From Neobacillus kokaensis (GTDB lineage Bacteria > Bacillota > Bacilli > Bacillales > Cytobacillaceae): 35,291 nucleotides of DNA. The notes under the pieces were generated by a model that searched no databases, was not told the origin of the DNA, and worked only from the letters and a program-made list of their open reading frames with translations. Made by a program: the position numbers and the translations under genes. The stretch covers positions 194,412 through 229,702 of the forward strand of contig NZ_BNDS01000007.1 of NCBI RefSeq assembly GCF_014656545.1. Reading direction: 5' to 3'. Below, in pieces: positions 1-8,497 of the stretch; the stretch's first letter is position 1; each line of letters opens with the position of its first letter.

Positions 1-137
1 TTTTCCGCACGGGGGCGTGTTTAATAAACCTTTCTATATGAACTTTTTTGGCACTTTTAGGAATAACCTGTTCATTGACTAGAATTATAAGGTAGGAACA
101 AATATTTTCAGCCAGCACCATCATTAAAACACCCTAA

Positions 138-2192
138 TTAATGACCATGCCCATGATCTTTACCTTTCCCCTTATTCTTCTCCTGCTTCTTTTTCCATTT
201 ATCTTTTTGCTTATTCCATTTCTCTTCCCATTTATGAACTTCATTATTGAAATTATTCTGGAAGTTCTCTAAGATTTTTTCCCGCTCCCTTTTTTCCATT
301 AAAGGGGCAATGTGTGGCACATTAAAGCTTTCAACCGAAGAATTCCGTAAGGCCTCTGTCATGGCTTCACGAAACACAACTGCGGCTCCTGTACCAGTAA
401 CAGGGGTAACATAATGCTTGGCATCTGTTTGATCATAGCCTACCCAGATGGCACCGACAAGCTCTGGTGTATAGCCGACAAACCATTGATCCTTCAAACC
501 GTTAATCCCTTGTATAGGCACCTGAGTAGACCCTGTTTTACCCGCCGTTTCGCGTCCAGGGATTTGGGCAGCTTTCCCTGTTCCTTCTTCTACTACACCC
601 AGGAGCATCGTAGTCATGTCATCGGCAACTGCCTTCGTGGTCACCCGCACCGGACTCTCTTTCCACTCGGCAACAACCTTTCCATCAGCATTCACTATTT
701 TCCTAATAACATGGGCATTCACCCGCATCCCCTTATTAGGAAAAACCGAAAACGCCTCCGCCATATCAATGGGCGCAATACCTTTATGCAAGCCTCCAAG
801 AGCAACCGCTAAATTTCGATCTTCCTGATCAAGTGAAATCCCAAAGCGTTTCACCGCATCTAAGCCCTTATCAAGACCGATTTCATTTAAAAGCCAGACG
901 GCTGAAACATTTTTCGACTCTTTGACGGCTTCATACATCGGTACCTCACCAGCGTATTGATGATCATAATTGCTAGGCTGATATGTGCCAAAACTCATTT
1001 GCTCATCCTTTAGCATATCCGTAATTTTCCAGCCTTCTTCAAGCGCTGGCGTATAAACAGCTAATGGCTTAAAAGAAGATCCAGGCTGTGCCTTCAATTG
1101 TGTGGCACGGTTATAGCCTCTAAAAGTATGTTCCCCGCGACCGCCAACAAGGGCTCTTACACCGCCTGTTTGTGGATCTAATAATACCCCGCCGCTTTGA
1201 ATAAGCTTATCACCACTGCTGCTTGGAAATAGCTCATCACGCTGATAAGTATCTTCCATTGCGGTCTGCATAGACGGGTCCAGCTCTGTATAAATTTGAT
1301 AACCGCCTGTCAGCAATTCATCTTGAGAAAGACCATATTGATTAATCGCTTCTGCTAATACCTGGTCAACATAGTAAGGAAACTTCCCTCGGAATGGGTC
1401 ACTCCCCTTATCATTCAAAACTACCTTTTCCTGCGATGCCTTCTCGTATTGCCCCTCCGAGATAAACCCTTGATTCTTCATTTGCATCAGTACAATATTC
1501 CGTCTGTCTATTGCTTTTTCCATATGATCATAAGGGTTTAGGGCCGACGGTGCCTTAATTAACCCAGCGAGCAGGGCAGATTCACTTAGGGAAAGATCCT
1601 TTACATCCTTGGCAAAATATTTGCCGGCAGCCTGTTTGATTCCCCATGCACCTTCTCCGAAGTAAATTTGATTTAAATACATCTGCAGGATTTCCGATTT
1701 GGTATACTCCCGTTCAACTGCTAACGCCAAAAAGACCTCTTCGAATTTTCGACGCAGTGTTTTTTGCGGTGTCAGCAATGTATTCTTAATCAATTGCTGG
1801 GTAATCGTACTGCCTCCCTCTGCCATTGAACCTGCTTTTAAGTCACGGACCAGGGCTCGTGACATACCAATAAAATCAACACCGTTATGCCGATAAAAAC
1901 GATGATCCTCAATCGCCACAACCGCATTTTTCATAGTATCCGGAACTTGTTGAATTGGAACGCCTTCATTTTTATTAGCAGAGACTTTACTTGCCACCTC
2001 GCCATTCAGGTCATAAAAGACAGTTGGCTGGGGAAGTTCATTTTTAAGACCGGATATATCAACATCCTTTGAAAAATAATATAATAAACCGAAAAAACTT
2101 AAAATAACAATTAAGGTAGACAGCAGTATAACTTGAATGAAATGACTCTTTCGTAAATAATTCAACATACTGCCAATCTTCTGCTTATTCAT
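138..2192 (-). CDS. Class A penicillin-binding protein, PBP1A/PBP2c-like (transglycosylase-transpeptidase)
   Basis: Bifunctional peptidoglycan synthase of 684 residues. It would polymerise lipid II and cross-link the stem peptides outside the membrane. A short cytoplasmic tail precedes one membrane anchor (about 18-40). The GT51 glycosyltransferase domain has EDHRFYRH with the catalytic Glu near 95, and GGSTITQQL near 126. The transpeptidase domain has SSFK (active Ser near 372), SKN near 426 and KTGST near 552. The start was set at the ATG at 2190-2192, which follows GGAGGC; an upstream in-frame start has no ribosome binding site. The last 50 residues form a Lys/Glu-rich tail ending in a Gly-His repeat. 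Length fits the Bacillus PbpF/PbpG group rather than PonA, but I cannot choose between those paralogues. I see no clear terminator in the 137 bases downstream. Confidence 0.95.
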   Translation of the reverse strand: MNKQKIGSMLNYLRKSHFIQVILLSTLIVILSFFGLLYYFSKDVDISGLKNELPQPTVFYDLNGEVASKVSANKNEGVPIQQVPDTMKNAVVAIEDHRFYRHNGVDFIGMSRALVRDLKAGSMAEGGSTITQQLIKNTLLTPQKTLRRKFEEVFLALAVEREYTKSEILQMYLNQIYFGEGAWGIKQAAGKYFAKDVKDLSLSESALLAGLIKAPSALNPYDHMEKAIDRRNIVLMQMKNQGFISEGQYEKASQEKVVLNDKGSDPFRGKFPYYVDQVLAEAINQYGLSQDELLTGGYQIYTELDPSMQTAMEDTYQRDELFPSSSGDKLIQSGGVLLDPQTGGVRALVGGRGEHTFRGYNRATQLKAQPGSSFKPLAVYTPALEEGWKITDMLKDEQMSFGTYQPSNYDHQYAGEVPMYEAVKESKNVSAVWLLNEIGLDKGLDAVKRFGISLDQEDRNLAVALGGLHKGIAPIDMAEAFSVFPNKGMRVNAHVIRKIVNADGKVVAEWKESPVRVTTKAVADDMTTMLLGVVEEGTGKAAQIPGRETAGKTGSTQVPIQGINGLKDQWFVGYTPELVGAIWVGYDQTDAKHYVTPVTGTGAAVVFREAMTEALRNSSVESFNVPHIAPLMEKREREKILENFQNNFNNEVHKWEEKWNKQKDKWKKKQEKNKGKGKDHGHGH

Positions 2193-2294
2193 AGTGCCTC
2201 CTAGATGTAACAAAATTCTTAATGATAGCACGTATAATTTTCGATAATTTCCTTGGTTTTATGACGGTTAGCCACTTAAAACAAAAAGACAGGC

Positions 2295-2762
2295 TTAAAT
2301 AGACCCATCTTTTCCCTGTGTTAGTTCCTTAAAACGTAACTGTGATTGTTCCTCATCCAGGCTGCTAAAAATCCGATAGTGCTTATCATCCAATATCCGA
2401 AAATGTTTACTTAAAATATTTTGCTGTAAAATGAAACCATTTTCCTTCTGCAGGACCTTCCACCATACCCGCCCGCCTAATGTTTTAGATTTACGAAAAT
2501 CAACCCCATCCCGGGCAACCGTTTCAATGACTTCAAGAGGTTCATTTCCGAAAAGAAATTGAACCGTCTCTGTTTCGCGGAAAAGAGCACAAATGGCTAC
2601 AACGGTGGACCAGTTGGCAAGCACTCTTCCCTTTTCAATTTGAACAAGAGTTTTCTTGGAAACACCAATAATTTCAGCCATTTTATCTTGGGTATAGCCT
2701 GCTTCTGTCCGAATTAACCGAAGTTTTTCAGAAACCAGCTGGATAATATCATCCCTGTTCAT
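2295..2762 (-). CDS. XRE-family helix-turn-helix transcriptional regulator
   Basis: A 155-residue DNA-binding protein. The N-terminal Cro/C1-type helix-turn-helix spans about residues 5-60, with the recognisable stretch GYTQDKMAEIIGVSKKTLVQ followed by IEKGR. The remaining 90 residues (VWWKVLQKENGF and onward) match no ligand domain I can name. The ATG at 2760-2762 is chosen because GAAGGAAGGG lies just upstream; the longer reading frame starts without a ribosome binding site. It lies between the penicillin-binding protein and the feo operon on the same strand, but separate signals (feo terminator at 2820-2861) suggest independent transcription. Target genes are unknown. Confidence 0.85.
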   Translation of the reverse strand: MNRDDIIQLVSEKLRLIRTEAGYTQDKMAEIIGVSKKTLVQIEKGRVLANWSTVVAICALFRETETVQFLFGNEPLEVIETVARDGVDFRKSKTLGGRVWWKVLQKENGFILQQNILSKHFRILDDKHYRIFSSLDEEQSQLRFKELTQGKDGSI

Positions 2763-2819
2763 TTGAAACCCTTCCTTCAATAGCATCTAGTGTAATTTTA
2801 CACAACCTTTGCAAATTTT

Positions 2820-2861
2820 AAAAGTAAAAGGCTGCTATCACAATAAAGACAGCAGCCTTTT
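2820..2861 (-). terminator. Rho-independent terminator of the feo operon
   Basis: An 11-bp stem (2826-2836 with 2851-2861, core AAGGCTGCT/AGCAGCCTT) is followed on the minus strand by a T-rich tract. It sits nine bases beyond the stop of the last feo-operon gene. The plus-strand side also ends in six Ts, so it may work both ways. Confidence 0.8.
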
Positions 2862-2869
2862 TTCGATAT

Positions 2870-3025
2870 TTATTTCACTTCCGGCGGGAGACCACAGTTA
2901 CTGGAGCATGAATTCTTCAAATCACATGCAGCACATTTTCCTTTTTTCGATTTATTGATAAATTTCACCATGGCATAGGCCGCGTAACCAAAAATCGCTG
3001 TGCCGATCAAGATGCTAGCTATCAT
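2870..3025 (-). CDS. FeoB-associated Cys-rich membrane protein
   Basis: A 51-residue protein. The N-terminus (MIASILIGTAIFGYAAYAMV) is a single membrane helix. A basic linker follows, then a cytosolic Cys cluster KCAACDLKNSCSSNC with Cys at 31, 34, 40 and 44. Start ATG at 3023-3025 follows GAGGAGATGATTTT. It begins 20 bases after the feoB stop and ends just before the operon terminator, so it is the third gene of feoA-feoB. This size, helix and Cys pattern are those of the FeoB-associated Cys-rich family often found after feoB. By analogy it would assist FeoB or bind iron or an Fe-S cluster, which is inference. Confidence 0.85.
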   Translation of the reverse strand: MIASILIGTAIFGYAAYAMVKFINKSKKGKCAACDLKNSCSSNCGLPPEVK

Positions 3026-3045
3026 AAAATCATCTCCTCAAAAAT

Positions 3046-5049
3046 TTAAACCAGCCCAAACAACTTACCGCCCTGGTAAATAATCAGCGATAACACGTAA
3101 GCAATGACCAAAGCATACACGACGGAAAAAACAGTCCATTTCTTCGATCCGGTTTCTTTATATATGGTTGCTGTCGTTGCTAAACATGGAATGTACAACA
3201 AAATAAAGACCATAAAACTAAAAGCGGCAAGCGGCGAATAGTAATTGGCCAATAGCCCTTGAAGACTGGAATCATTCGGAACAAAATAAATGATATTCAT
3301 TGTAGCAATTATCGATTCTTTAGCAAGGAAACCGGTAATTAAGGATGCTGCTGCCTGCCATGTGCCAAAGCCGATTGGCACAAGAACCGGAGCAATCACT
3401 CCGCCGATTAATGCTAGAAAACTACGATCCATATCGACATTTATGCCGCCCGGTCCGGCATATGATAACAGCCAAATAAACACCGACCCAGCAAAAATAA
3501 ATGTCCCTGCTTTTCTGATAAATCCTTTCCCCTTATCCCAAGTGCTTCGCCATAACGACTGAAATTGGGGCAGCCGATATGGCGGCAATTCGATAACAAA
3601 AAGAGAAGTTTCCGATTTTAATATTGTAGAAGAGAAGACTTTTGCTAAAATTAACGCCACAATAATTCCAAGAACATATAGACATAAAACAATTAATGCA
3701 CGCTGTCCGGCAAAAAATGCTCCGACAAATAAGGCATATACCGGCAGGCGTGCTGAACATGACATTAGCGGTGTCAGTAAAATGGTCAGCAGACGTTCCC
3801 TTGGGGTTTCAATCGTTCGTGCCGCCATAATTCCTGGGACGTTACAGCCAAAACCAATGATCATCGGTATAAACGCCTTACCGTTCAAGCCCACCGATTC
3901 CATGATGCGGTCCATTACTAATGCCACGCGGGCCATATAACCGGAATCTTCTAATAATGAAATAAATAGGAACAAAATGAAAATTTGCGGCACAAACACA
4001 AGCACCCCGCCGACTCCGGCAACTAAACCTTGGATGATTAGTGCATGGATAAAATCGGATGCATGGATTGCCGTTAAGACATTCTCTAAGAGATTAGTAA
4101 TCGGGCCGGTTAAAATGGCATCCAAGGCGTCTGACAATGGAGTACCGATCCAATCAAACGTCAGCATGAACATTAAATACATTAATATTAAGAAAATCGG
4201 GATTCCAAAAAATTTATTCGTAACAATCCGGTCGATTTTTTCAGACAACGGAATTACACTGCTGCTCTTAACAGCAGTCTCAGCCATAATTTTTACAATC
4301 GTTTCCTTCCTTTTCAGATAAATAAAGCTCGGTAATGTTTTACTTGCATATTGTTTTTTAAGCTCAGATTCCAAGTTGACTAGAATCAAATTCAGCTTCT
4401 CTGAATCAGCAATCTCGTAGAAGTAATTTTTGACGTATTCATTACCTTCGAAGTATTGAATTGCTAAAAAACGATGAGAATGCTCTGTTTTACCATCTAT
4501 TTCTTTAGACAACGCCGATATCGCAGCTTCGACTTCTTTCCCATAATAAACAAGCTTCTTGTTGACCGGTTCCGGTGATTTCGTAGAGATGGCATCGACT
4601 AGTCTGTCACAGCCTTTCCCGCTTCTTGCTATAACCGGGACAACCGGCACCCCCAAGGATTTTGACAGCTTCACAGCATCTATTTGAATCCCTCGTTTGT
4701 TTGCCACATCGACCATATTAAGACCAATAAGGACGGGTCTTTCAAATTCCAGTAACTGCAGTGTCAAATGCAAATTACGTTCTAGTTGAGAAGCATCTAA
4801 TATATTTAATAACTGGTTAACTGATTCATGTAAAAAGAAATTTGTGACAACACCTTCATCCCTTGAGAGAGGATTAAGAGTATAAACACCTGGCAAATCA
4901 ATTAAATGACCTTGTATTTTTTTAAAAATACCAACTTTCTTTTCAACAGTAACACCGCTCCAGTTACCAACATACTCATAAGAACCCGTTAGATTATTAA
5001 ACAATGATGTTTTTCCTGTATTTGGATTACCAATAAGAGCGATTTCCAT
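3046..5049 (-). CDS. feoB: Ferrous iron transport protein B
   Basis: Ferrous iron permease of 667 residues. The N-terminal G domain carries G1 GNPNTGKTS (7-15), G3 DLPG and G4 NMVD, so it binds GTP. A helical spacer follows, then a polytopic membrane domain with two gate-like regions, including the conserved Cys-containing stretches PMIIGFGCNVPG and PLMSCSARLPVY. The start codon overlaps the feoA stop by one base (TAATG), which implies translational coupling. Transcription should start at the Fur-controlled promoter upstream of feoA, so expression rises under iron starvation. Length is typical of Firmicute FeoB. Confidence 0.97.
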   Translation of the reverse strand: MEIALIGNPNTGKTSLFNNLTGSYEYVGNWSGVTVEKKVGIFKKIQGHLIDLPGVYTLNPLSRDEGVVTNFFLHESVNQLLNILDASQLERNLHLTLQLLEFERPVLIGLNMVDVANKRGIQIDAVKLSKSLGVPVVPVIARSGKGCDRLVDAISTKSPEPVNKKLVYYGKEVEAAISALSKEIDGKTEHSHRFLAIQYFEGNEYVKNYFYEIADSEKLNLILVNLESELKKQYASKTLPSFIYLKRKETIVKIMAETAVKSSSVIPLSEKIDRIVTNKFFGIPIFLILMYLMFMLTFDWIGTPLSDALDAILTGPITNLLENVLTAIHASDFIHALIIQGLVAGVGGVLVFVPQIFILFLFISLLEDSGYMARVALVMDRIMESVGLNGKAFIPMIIGFGCNVPGIMAARTIETPRERLLTILLTPLMSCSARLPVYALFVGAFFAGQRALIVLCLYVLGIIVALILAKVFSSTILKSETSLFVIELPPYRLPQFQSLWRSTWDKGKGFIRKAGTFIFAGSVFIWLLSYAGPGGINVDMDRSFLALIGGVIAPVLVPIGFGTWQAAASLITGFLAKESIIATMNIIYFVPNDSSLQGLLANYYSPLAAFSFMVFILLYIPCLATTATIYKETGSKKWTVFSVVYALVIAYVLSLIIYQGGKLFGLV

Positions 5050-5273
5050 TATACTTTCACCACTTCAATTTGAACTGCTTCCTTACGGCGAATGCCGATA
5101 CATTGACCGCATGATTCAATCATGATCGGTCCCCCAAATGGCATAACACATTTCACACATACTTCAGAACCTTCTGTAATACCTAAGTCAAGCAGCCTTC
5201 TTTGTACAAGGTGACTTACATGAGAAAGGTCAACAATTTTTCCTCTTTCTCCCGGTTTAAACGAACTAAACAT
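5049..5273 (-). CDS. feoA: Ferrous iron transport protein A
   Basis: A 74-residue cytosolic SH3-like protein that supports FeoB. Family features are the opening FKPGERGKIVDL, the central RRLLDLGITEGSEV and the terminal IGIRRKEAVQIEV. Start ATG at 5271-5273 follows AGGGTGAT. It is the first gene of the feo operon, its stop overlaps the feoB start by one base, and a Fur box lies 26 bases upstream of its start codon. Confidence 0.95.
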   Translation of the reverse strand: MFSSFKPGERGKIVDLSHVSHLVQRRLLDLGITEGSEVCVKCVMPFGGPIMIESCGQCIGIRRKEAVQIEVVKV

Positions 5274-5298
5274 ATACGATCACCCTATCTATGATAAA

Positions 5299-5313
5299 TG
5301 AGAATGATTCTCT
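5299..5313 (-). promoter_or_regulatory. Fur box upstream of feoA
   Basis: A 7-1-7 inverted repeat, TGAGAAT-G-ATTCTCT, fits the Bacillus Fur consensus TGATAATnATTATCA with conservative changes. A possible extended -10 element (minus-strand TGATAAAAT, 5326-5334) lies about 12 bases upstream, which would put the box near the transcription start. Iron-loaded Fur would repress feoABC here; this is inference from the match and the gene content. Confidence 0.8.
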
Positions 5314-5376
5314 TTCTATATTGTCATTTTATCACTTTTTTTGATATTAAAATAATAAATTTTTGACAATTATACG

Positions 5377-5412
5377 AAAAAAAAATTGGAAAGTCAGATG
5401 ACTTCCAATTTT
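5377..5412 (-). terminator. Terminator of thiT
   Basis: A near-perfect hairpin (minus-strand AAATTGGAAGTCA paired with TGACTTTCCAATTT, one bulged base) runs into nine Ts. It lies just past the thiT stop and separates it from the feo promoter. Confidence 0.85.
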
Positions 5413-5420
5413 CTTCTTGG

Positions 5421-6008
5421 TTATTTCGCCTGCACAAGCATTTTCTTCGGCATCGCACTTATGACGAGGACAACAATAATCGCACTAATGATAAAGCTTG
5501 GCAGCATATATGTTCCATTATATAGAAGTGAATAAATCATTACAGGCTGACCTTTTGGAGCATATTCACCGAAAAACACAGCGCCAGAAATGACATGGCA
5601 GAAATAACGAAGAAGACTGCCGATAAATGCACCAAAAACGACATATGTAATCCATGTTCCTCTTTTACCTTTTTCATAGGACTGTTTGATTTGACGAGCA
5701 AAAACCCCTGCTATGCCAACGACAGTAAAGGCAACAAAATAATCAATGATTCCCTGAACAATTGTATAAATCTGTGCGAATCCCATAATAAATTGCAATA
5801 ATCCAAGAATAAAGCCAGTTAATAAGCCGCCTTTAATCCCCCAGCGGTAAGCCATAATAAAAATCGGAACCATTGCAATGGAAATGGAACCGCCCTGCGG
5901 CCAAATTCTTAATGAAAGAATTCCGGCAAGGAAATCCAATAAATACGCCAGTGCAGAAAATACTGCGACCTCGGAAATAAATAATGTATTGCTTCTTGTC
6001 TTGTTCAC
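5421..6008 (-). CDS. thiT: Thiamine transporter ThiT (ECF substrate-binding component)
   Basis: Membrane S-component of 195 residues that binds thiamine and works with the shared ECF ATPase/EcfT module, which is not in this window. It has about six hydrophobic helices and the conserved WPQGGSISIAMVPI stretch that contributes to the thiamine site; the family length is about 190. The start is the GTG at 6006-6008, preceded by AAAGGGGGAG. An upstream in-frame ATG lies inside the riboswitch terminator hairpin and is not credible. A TPP riboswitch in its leader supports both the function and the regulation. Confidence 0.93.
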   Translation of the reverse strand: MNKTRSNTLFISEVAVFSALAYLLDFLAGILSLRIWPQGGSISIAMVPIFIMAYRWGIKGGLLTGFILGLLQFIMGFAQIYTIVQGIIDYFVAFTVVGIAGVFARQIKQSYEKGKRGTWITYVVFGAFIGSLLRYFCHVISGAVFFGEYAPKGQPVMIYSLLYNGTYMLPSFIISAIIVVLVISAMPKKMLVQAK

Positions 6009-6041
6009 TTCAAACTCCCCCTTTTGTTTATCTCCAAACAC

Positions 6042-6079
6042 AAAAAAGCAATGCAAACATAGGGGTGTCTGCATTGCTT
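6042..6079 (-). terminator. Riboswitch-controlled terminator upstream of thiT
   Basis: Ten-bp stem (6046-6055 with 6070-6079; AAGCAATGCA/TGCATTGCTT) followed on the minus strand by a run of Ts. It lies between the TPP aptamer and the thiT start, as expected of an expression platform that stops transcription when TPP is bound. Confidence 0.88.
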
Positions 6080-6096
6080 ATACCTTCAGCAACATA

Positions 6097-6187
6097 CCAC
6101 ATCCCTACGCTAGCGTTAACTAACAGGTTCAAAGGGTTAGAACTTACTTGTTCACTCTCAGCCGCATACGTGCAGCTCCCCTTGTGG
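6097..6187 (-). ncRNA. TPP riboswitch (THI element) aptamer
   Basis: On the minus strand the closing helix pairs CCACAAGGGG with the terminal GATGTGG side. Between them are the diagnostic thi-box elements GGCTGAGAGTGAAC and ACCCTTTGAACCTG, in the right order and spacing (about 91 nt in total). It binds thiamine pyrophosphate and controls thiT through the terminator just downstream. Confidence 0.96.
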
Positions 6188-6209
6188 AACAGCTATCAAA
6201 TTTAACTCA

Positions 6210-6238
6210 ACTATACAACGGTTACAAAGCTAACACAA
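6210..6238 (-). promoter_or_regulatory. Probable sigma-A promoter of the thiT leader
   Basis: Minus-strand TTGTGT (6233-6238), a 17-bp spacer and TATAGT (6210-6215). It would start the transcript just ahead of the riboswitch aptamer. Confidence 0.6.
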
Positions 6239-6321
6239 GAAAAATCTCCTATTTGCTTTAGAAAAAGCACCCATATCTTCCTTCCTCATATCATATAGTA
6301 AAAATTTTAGGAGTTTAGCCC

Positions 6322-6882
6322 ATGTTTACATTAAAGGTCGATCATGAAATAGAGCTGCTGTTATTGCAGCGGCATCATGCCATGAAAATGTTTCAGCTTG
6401 TGGAAGATAACCGTGCCCATTTACGTGAATGGCTTCCTTGGGTGGATAATATGAGGACTCCCTATGATTTTGAGAATTTAATCCCTATCTGGCTTAATCA
6501 ATTTGCTGAGAATAGTGCCTACAATTTAGGGATTCTTTATAGGGGAGAGTTAGTCGGGGCGATTGGGATTCATCAAATCGACTGGTATAATAAAATCGCA
6601 AGTGTAGGCTACTATCTAACAAAAGATGCAGAAGGAAAAGGGATCATTTCACGTTCCGTTAAAGCCCTGCTGAACTATGCTTATTTCGAGTTGGGATTAA
6701 ACAGAATCGAAATACGCTGTGGTGTAAAAAACAAGAAAAGTCGTGCTATTCCGGAGCGATTAGCCTTTATTCGCGAAGGTACGATCAGGGATGGTGAACT
6801 TTTAAATGGATATTACCATGATATAATAATTTATAGCATGCTTGCTCGTGAATGGAATGGCATGCATCGAGCGATTAAATGA
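6322..6882 (+). CDS. GNAT acetyltransferase, RimL/YdaF-like
   Basis: A 186-residue GCN5-related N-acetyltransferase of the group that acetylates ribosomal-protein N-termini or other amines using acetyl-CoA. The acetyl-CoA loop is in VGYYLTKDAEGKGIISRSVK. The RimL-type ending includes NKKSRAIPERLAFIREGTIR and an aromatic HDIIIYSMLAREW tail, as in Bacillus YdaF. Start ATG follows TTTAGGAGT. It reads away from the thiT leader and ends with its own terminator. The substrate cannot be read from sequence. Confidence 0.9.
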   Translation: MFTLKVDHEIELLLLQRHHAMKMFQLVEDNRAHLREWLPWVDNMRTPYDFENLIPIWLNQFAENSAYNLGILYRGELVGAIGIHQIDWYNKIASVGYYLTKDAEGKGIISRSVKALLNYAYFELGLNRIEIRCGVKNKKSRAIPERLAFIREGTIRDGELLNGYYHDIIIYSMLAREWNGMHRAIK

Positions 6883-6896
6883 TTAAACTACCGTTT

Positions 6897-6920
6897 AGCT
6901 GCTTCTAAGGCAGCTTTTTT
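6897..6920 (+). terminator. Terminator after the GNAT gene
   Basis: AGCTGC (6897-6902) pairs with GCAGCT (6910-6915) around a seven-base loop, followed by six Ts. Confidence 0.75.
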
Positions 6921-7017
6921 ATATTGTAAAATTCGTTGGATTTGCTAATCAAATTATTTTTTGAAATAATATAGTAAGCTTAAAACGAACTGTACATATA
7001 AATTGCATGTAAAACTA

Positions 7018-7072
7018 AAGATTCAGTAATCTTGTAAGTGAGGTGGCATGCCTTCCCTTTGTAAGGCGACCG
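7018..7072 (+). promoter_or_regulatory. Structured leader of the first CNNM gene; hairpin between Shine-Dalgarno and start
   Basis: A tight hairpin (AAGATT-CAGT-AATCTT, 7018-7033) is followed by the Shine-Dalgarno GAGGTGG (7040-7046). A second hairpin (GCCTT 7050-7054, eight-base loop, AAGGC 7063-7067) comes next, then GACCG and the ATG at 7073. The good Shine-Dalgarno is about 27 nt from the ATG in sequence, but only about 10 nt away if the second hairpin folds. The same plan recurs before the second CNNM gene. The role is inference; the base pairing is visible. Confidence 0.5.
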
Positions 7073-8380
7073 ATGATTTGGATAAATGTCATAATTATTG
7101 CACTCCTTATTGCCTTTACAGCTTTTTTTGTAGCCTCAGAATTTGCCATTGTAAGGGTACGGACAACAAGAATAGATCAACTAATAATAGAAGGAAATAC
7201 GAAAGCAGAAGCGGCAAAAAAAGTTATTTCCAATATGGATGGTTATCTTTCTGCCACCCAGATTGGAATTACTGTGACATCGCTCATTTTAGGATGGCGG
7301 GGCGAGTCGACAGTCCGGGAACTCTTAAAACCGATTTTTGATTTGATCCCTATGCCCTTTTCAGTAAATCAAATTATTTCCTTTATCTTGGCATTCGCCA
7401 TTATTACTTTTTTTAACGTTGTCATTGGTGAATTAGCACCAAAAACATTTGCTATTCAAAAAGCTGAAGAAATTATACTGCAAATTGCAAAACCGCTTAT
7501 CTTGTTCTACCGAATTATGTATCCGTTTATTTGGATTCTTAATCATTCGGCGCGCTTTGTCACAGGATTATTCGGAATTAAGCCGGCTTCAGAAAATGAT
7601 ATTGTAATGTCTGAAGAGGAATTAAGAATGATTCTATCCCAAAGCTATGAAAGCGGAGAAATTAACCAATCTGAATACAGCTACATGAATAACATCTTTG
7701 AATTTGATGATCGCATAGCCAAAGAAATCATGGTACCAAGAACTGAAGTTATTACGATTTCAAAGGATGCTTCATTAACTGAAATTATTGAAACCGTTAA
7801 AGAAGAAAAATATACTCGTTACCCAGTTATTGATGGTGACAAAGATAATATTTTAGGTATAGTGAATATTAAGGAAGTATTAACAGATTGTATTCAGCAA
7901 AAATGCTTAGGGAAAGAACCGCTTAACGAATACATTAAGCCAGTCATTCATGTAATCGAAACCATTCCCATTAAAGAATTACTGATCAAGCTTCAGAAAA
8001 ACCGCTCTCACTTAGCCATATTATCCGACGAGTACGGCGGTACAGCAGGTATTGTTACTGTAGAGGATATTCTAGAAGAGATTGTCGGAGAAATAAGGGA
8101 TGAATTTGATCTCGATGAACTTCCTCTTATTCAAAAGGTCGGGGAACAGCACTTTATTTTAGATGGTAAAGTCTTAATTGGTGAGGTCAACGACCTGTTA
8201 GGTACAACCTTGGAAGAAGAAGATGTAGATACAATCGGCGGCTGGTTTTTAACACAAAAGTTTGATGTCCATAAAGGCGATACACTTGAAAGCGATGGTT
8301 TCGTTTTTCAAATAACAGAAATCGAAGGTCATCATATATTATATATAGAGGTAAAAAAATTAGCTAAGTCCCCTGAATAA
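7073..8380 (+). CDS. CNNM/TlyC-family transporter (HlyC/CorC, MpfA/YhdP-like), copy 1
   Basis: Membrane protein of 435 residues: an N-terminal DUF21/CNNM transmembrane domain (about 1-185, opening WINVIIIALLIAFTAFFVASEF), a CBS-domain pair (about 200-330; EIMVPRTEVITISKD and YTRYPVIDGDKDNILG) and a C-terminal CorC_HlyC domain (about 345-430; DVDTIGGWFLTQKFD). In B. subtilis the relative MpfA (YhdP) protects against excess Mg2+, so cation efflux is the likely role. The ATG at 7073 aligns with the start of the second copy; a GTG 30 bases upstream is possible. The two copies flank a MerR gene, recalling yhdP-yhdQ in B. subtilis. Confidence 0.92.
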   Translation: MIWINVIIIALLIAFTAFFVASEFAIVRVRTTRIDQLIIEGNTKAEAAKKVISNMDGYLSATQIGITVTSLILGWRGESTVRELLKPIFDLIPMPFSVNQIISFILAFAIITFFNVVIGELAPKTFAIQKAEEIILQIAKPLILFYRIMYPFIWILNHSARFVTGLFGIKPASENDIVMSEEELRMILSQSYESGEINQSEYSYMNNIFEFDDRIAKEIMVPRTEVITISKDASLTEIIETVKEEKYTRYPVIDGDKDNILGIVNIKEVLTDCIQQKCLGKEPLNEYIKPVIHVIETIPIKELLIKLQKNRSHLAILSDEYGGTAGIVTVEDILEEIVGEIRDEFDLDELPLIQKVGEQHFILDGKVLIGEVNDLLGTTLEEEDVDTIGGWFLTQKFDVHKGDTLESDGFVFQITEIEGHHILYIEVKKLAKSPE

Positions 8381-8391
8381 GGGGACTTTTT
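8366..8391 (+). terminator. Terminator overlapping the stop codon of the first CNNM gene
   Basis: AAGTCCCC (8366-8373) and GGGGACTT (8381-8388) form an eight-bp stem ending in Ts. The stop codon (8378-8380) lies in its loop, so the hairpin includes the last codons. Confidence 0.88.
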
Positions 8392-8468
8392 ATTTACTAA
8401 AATATTTTCATATTTATGACATTCGCTCCATAAGATGTAGAAATACACGTATACTCTAACCAGAACGT

Positions 8469-8497
8469 TTGACTGTATGGTTTATTTATTTTATAAT
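8469..8497 (+). promoter_or_regulatory. Sigma-A promoter of the MerR-family gene
   Basis: TTGACT (8469-8474), exactly 17 bp, then a perfect TATAAT (8492-8497). Transcription would start near 8504. The promoter therefore rules out the longest reading-frame start at 8469 as the true start of the regulator. Confidence 0.85.

Noticed and set aside
6009..6074. Upstream start for thiT at 6074
   Set aside because: The ATG is inside the riboswitch terminator hairpin; the GTG at 6008 has a strong binding site and gives the usual family length.
7018..7072. M-box or yybP-ykoY (Mn2+) riboswitch before the first CNNM gene
   Set aside because: The leader is far too short and lacks the conserved elements of either class.
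7048..7341. 97-codon frame overlapping the first CNNM gene
   Set aside because: Lies in another frame of a clear gene, with a Cys-rich random-looking product; its ATG is too close to the Shine-Dalgarno.
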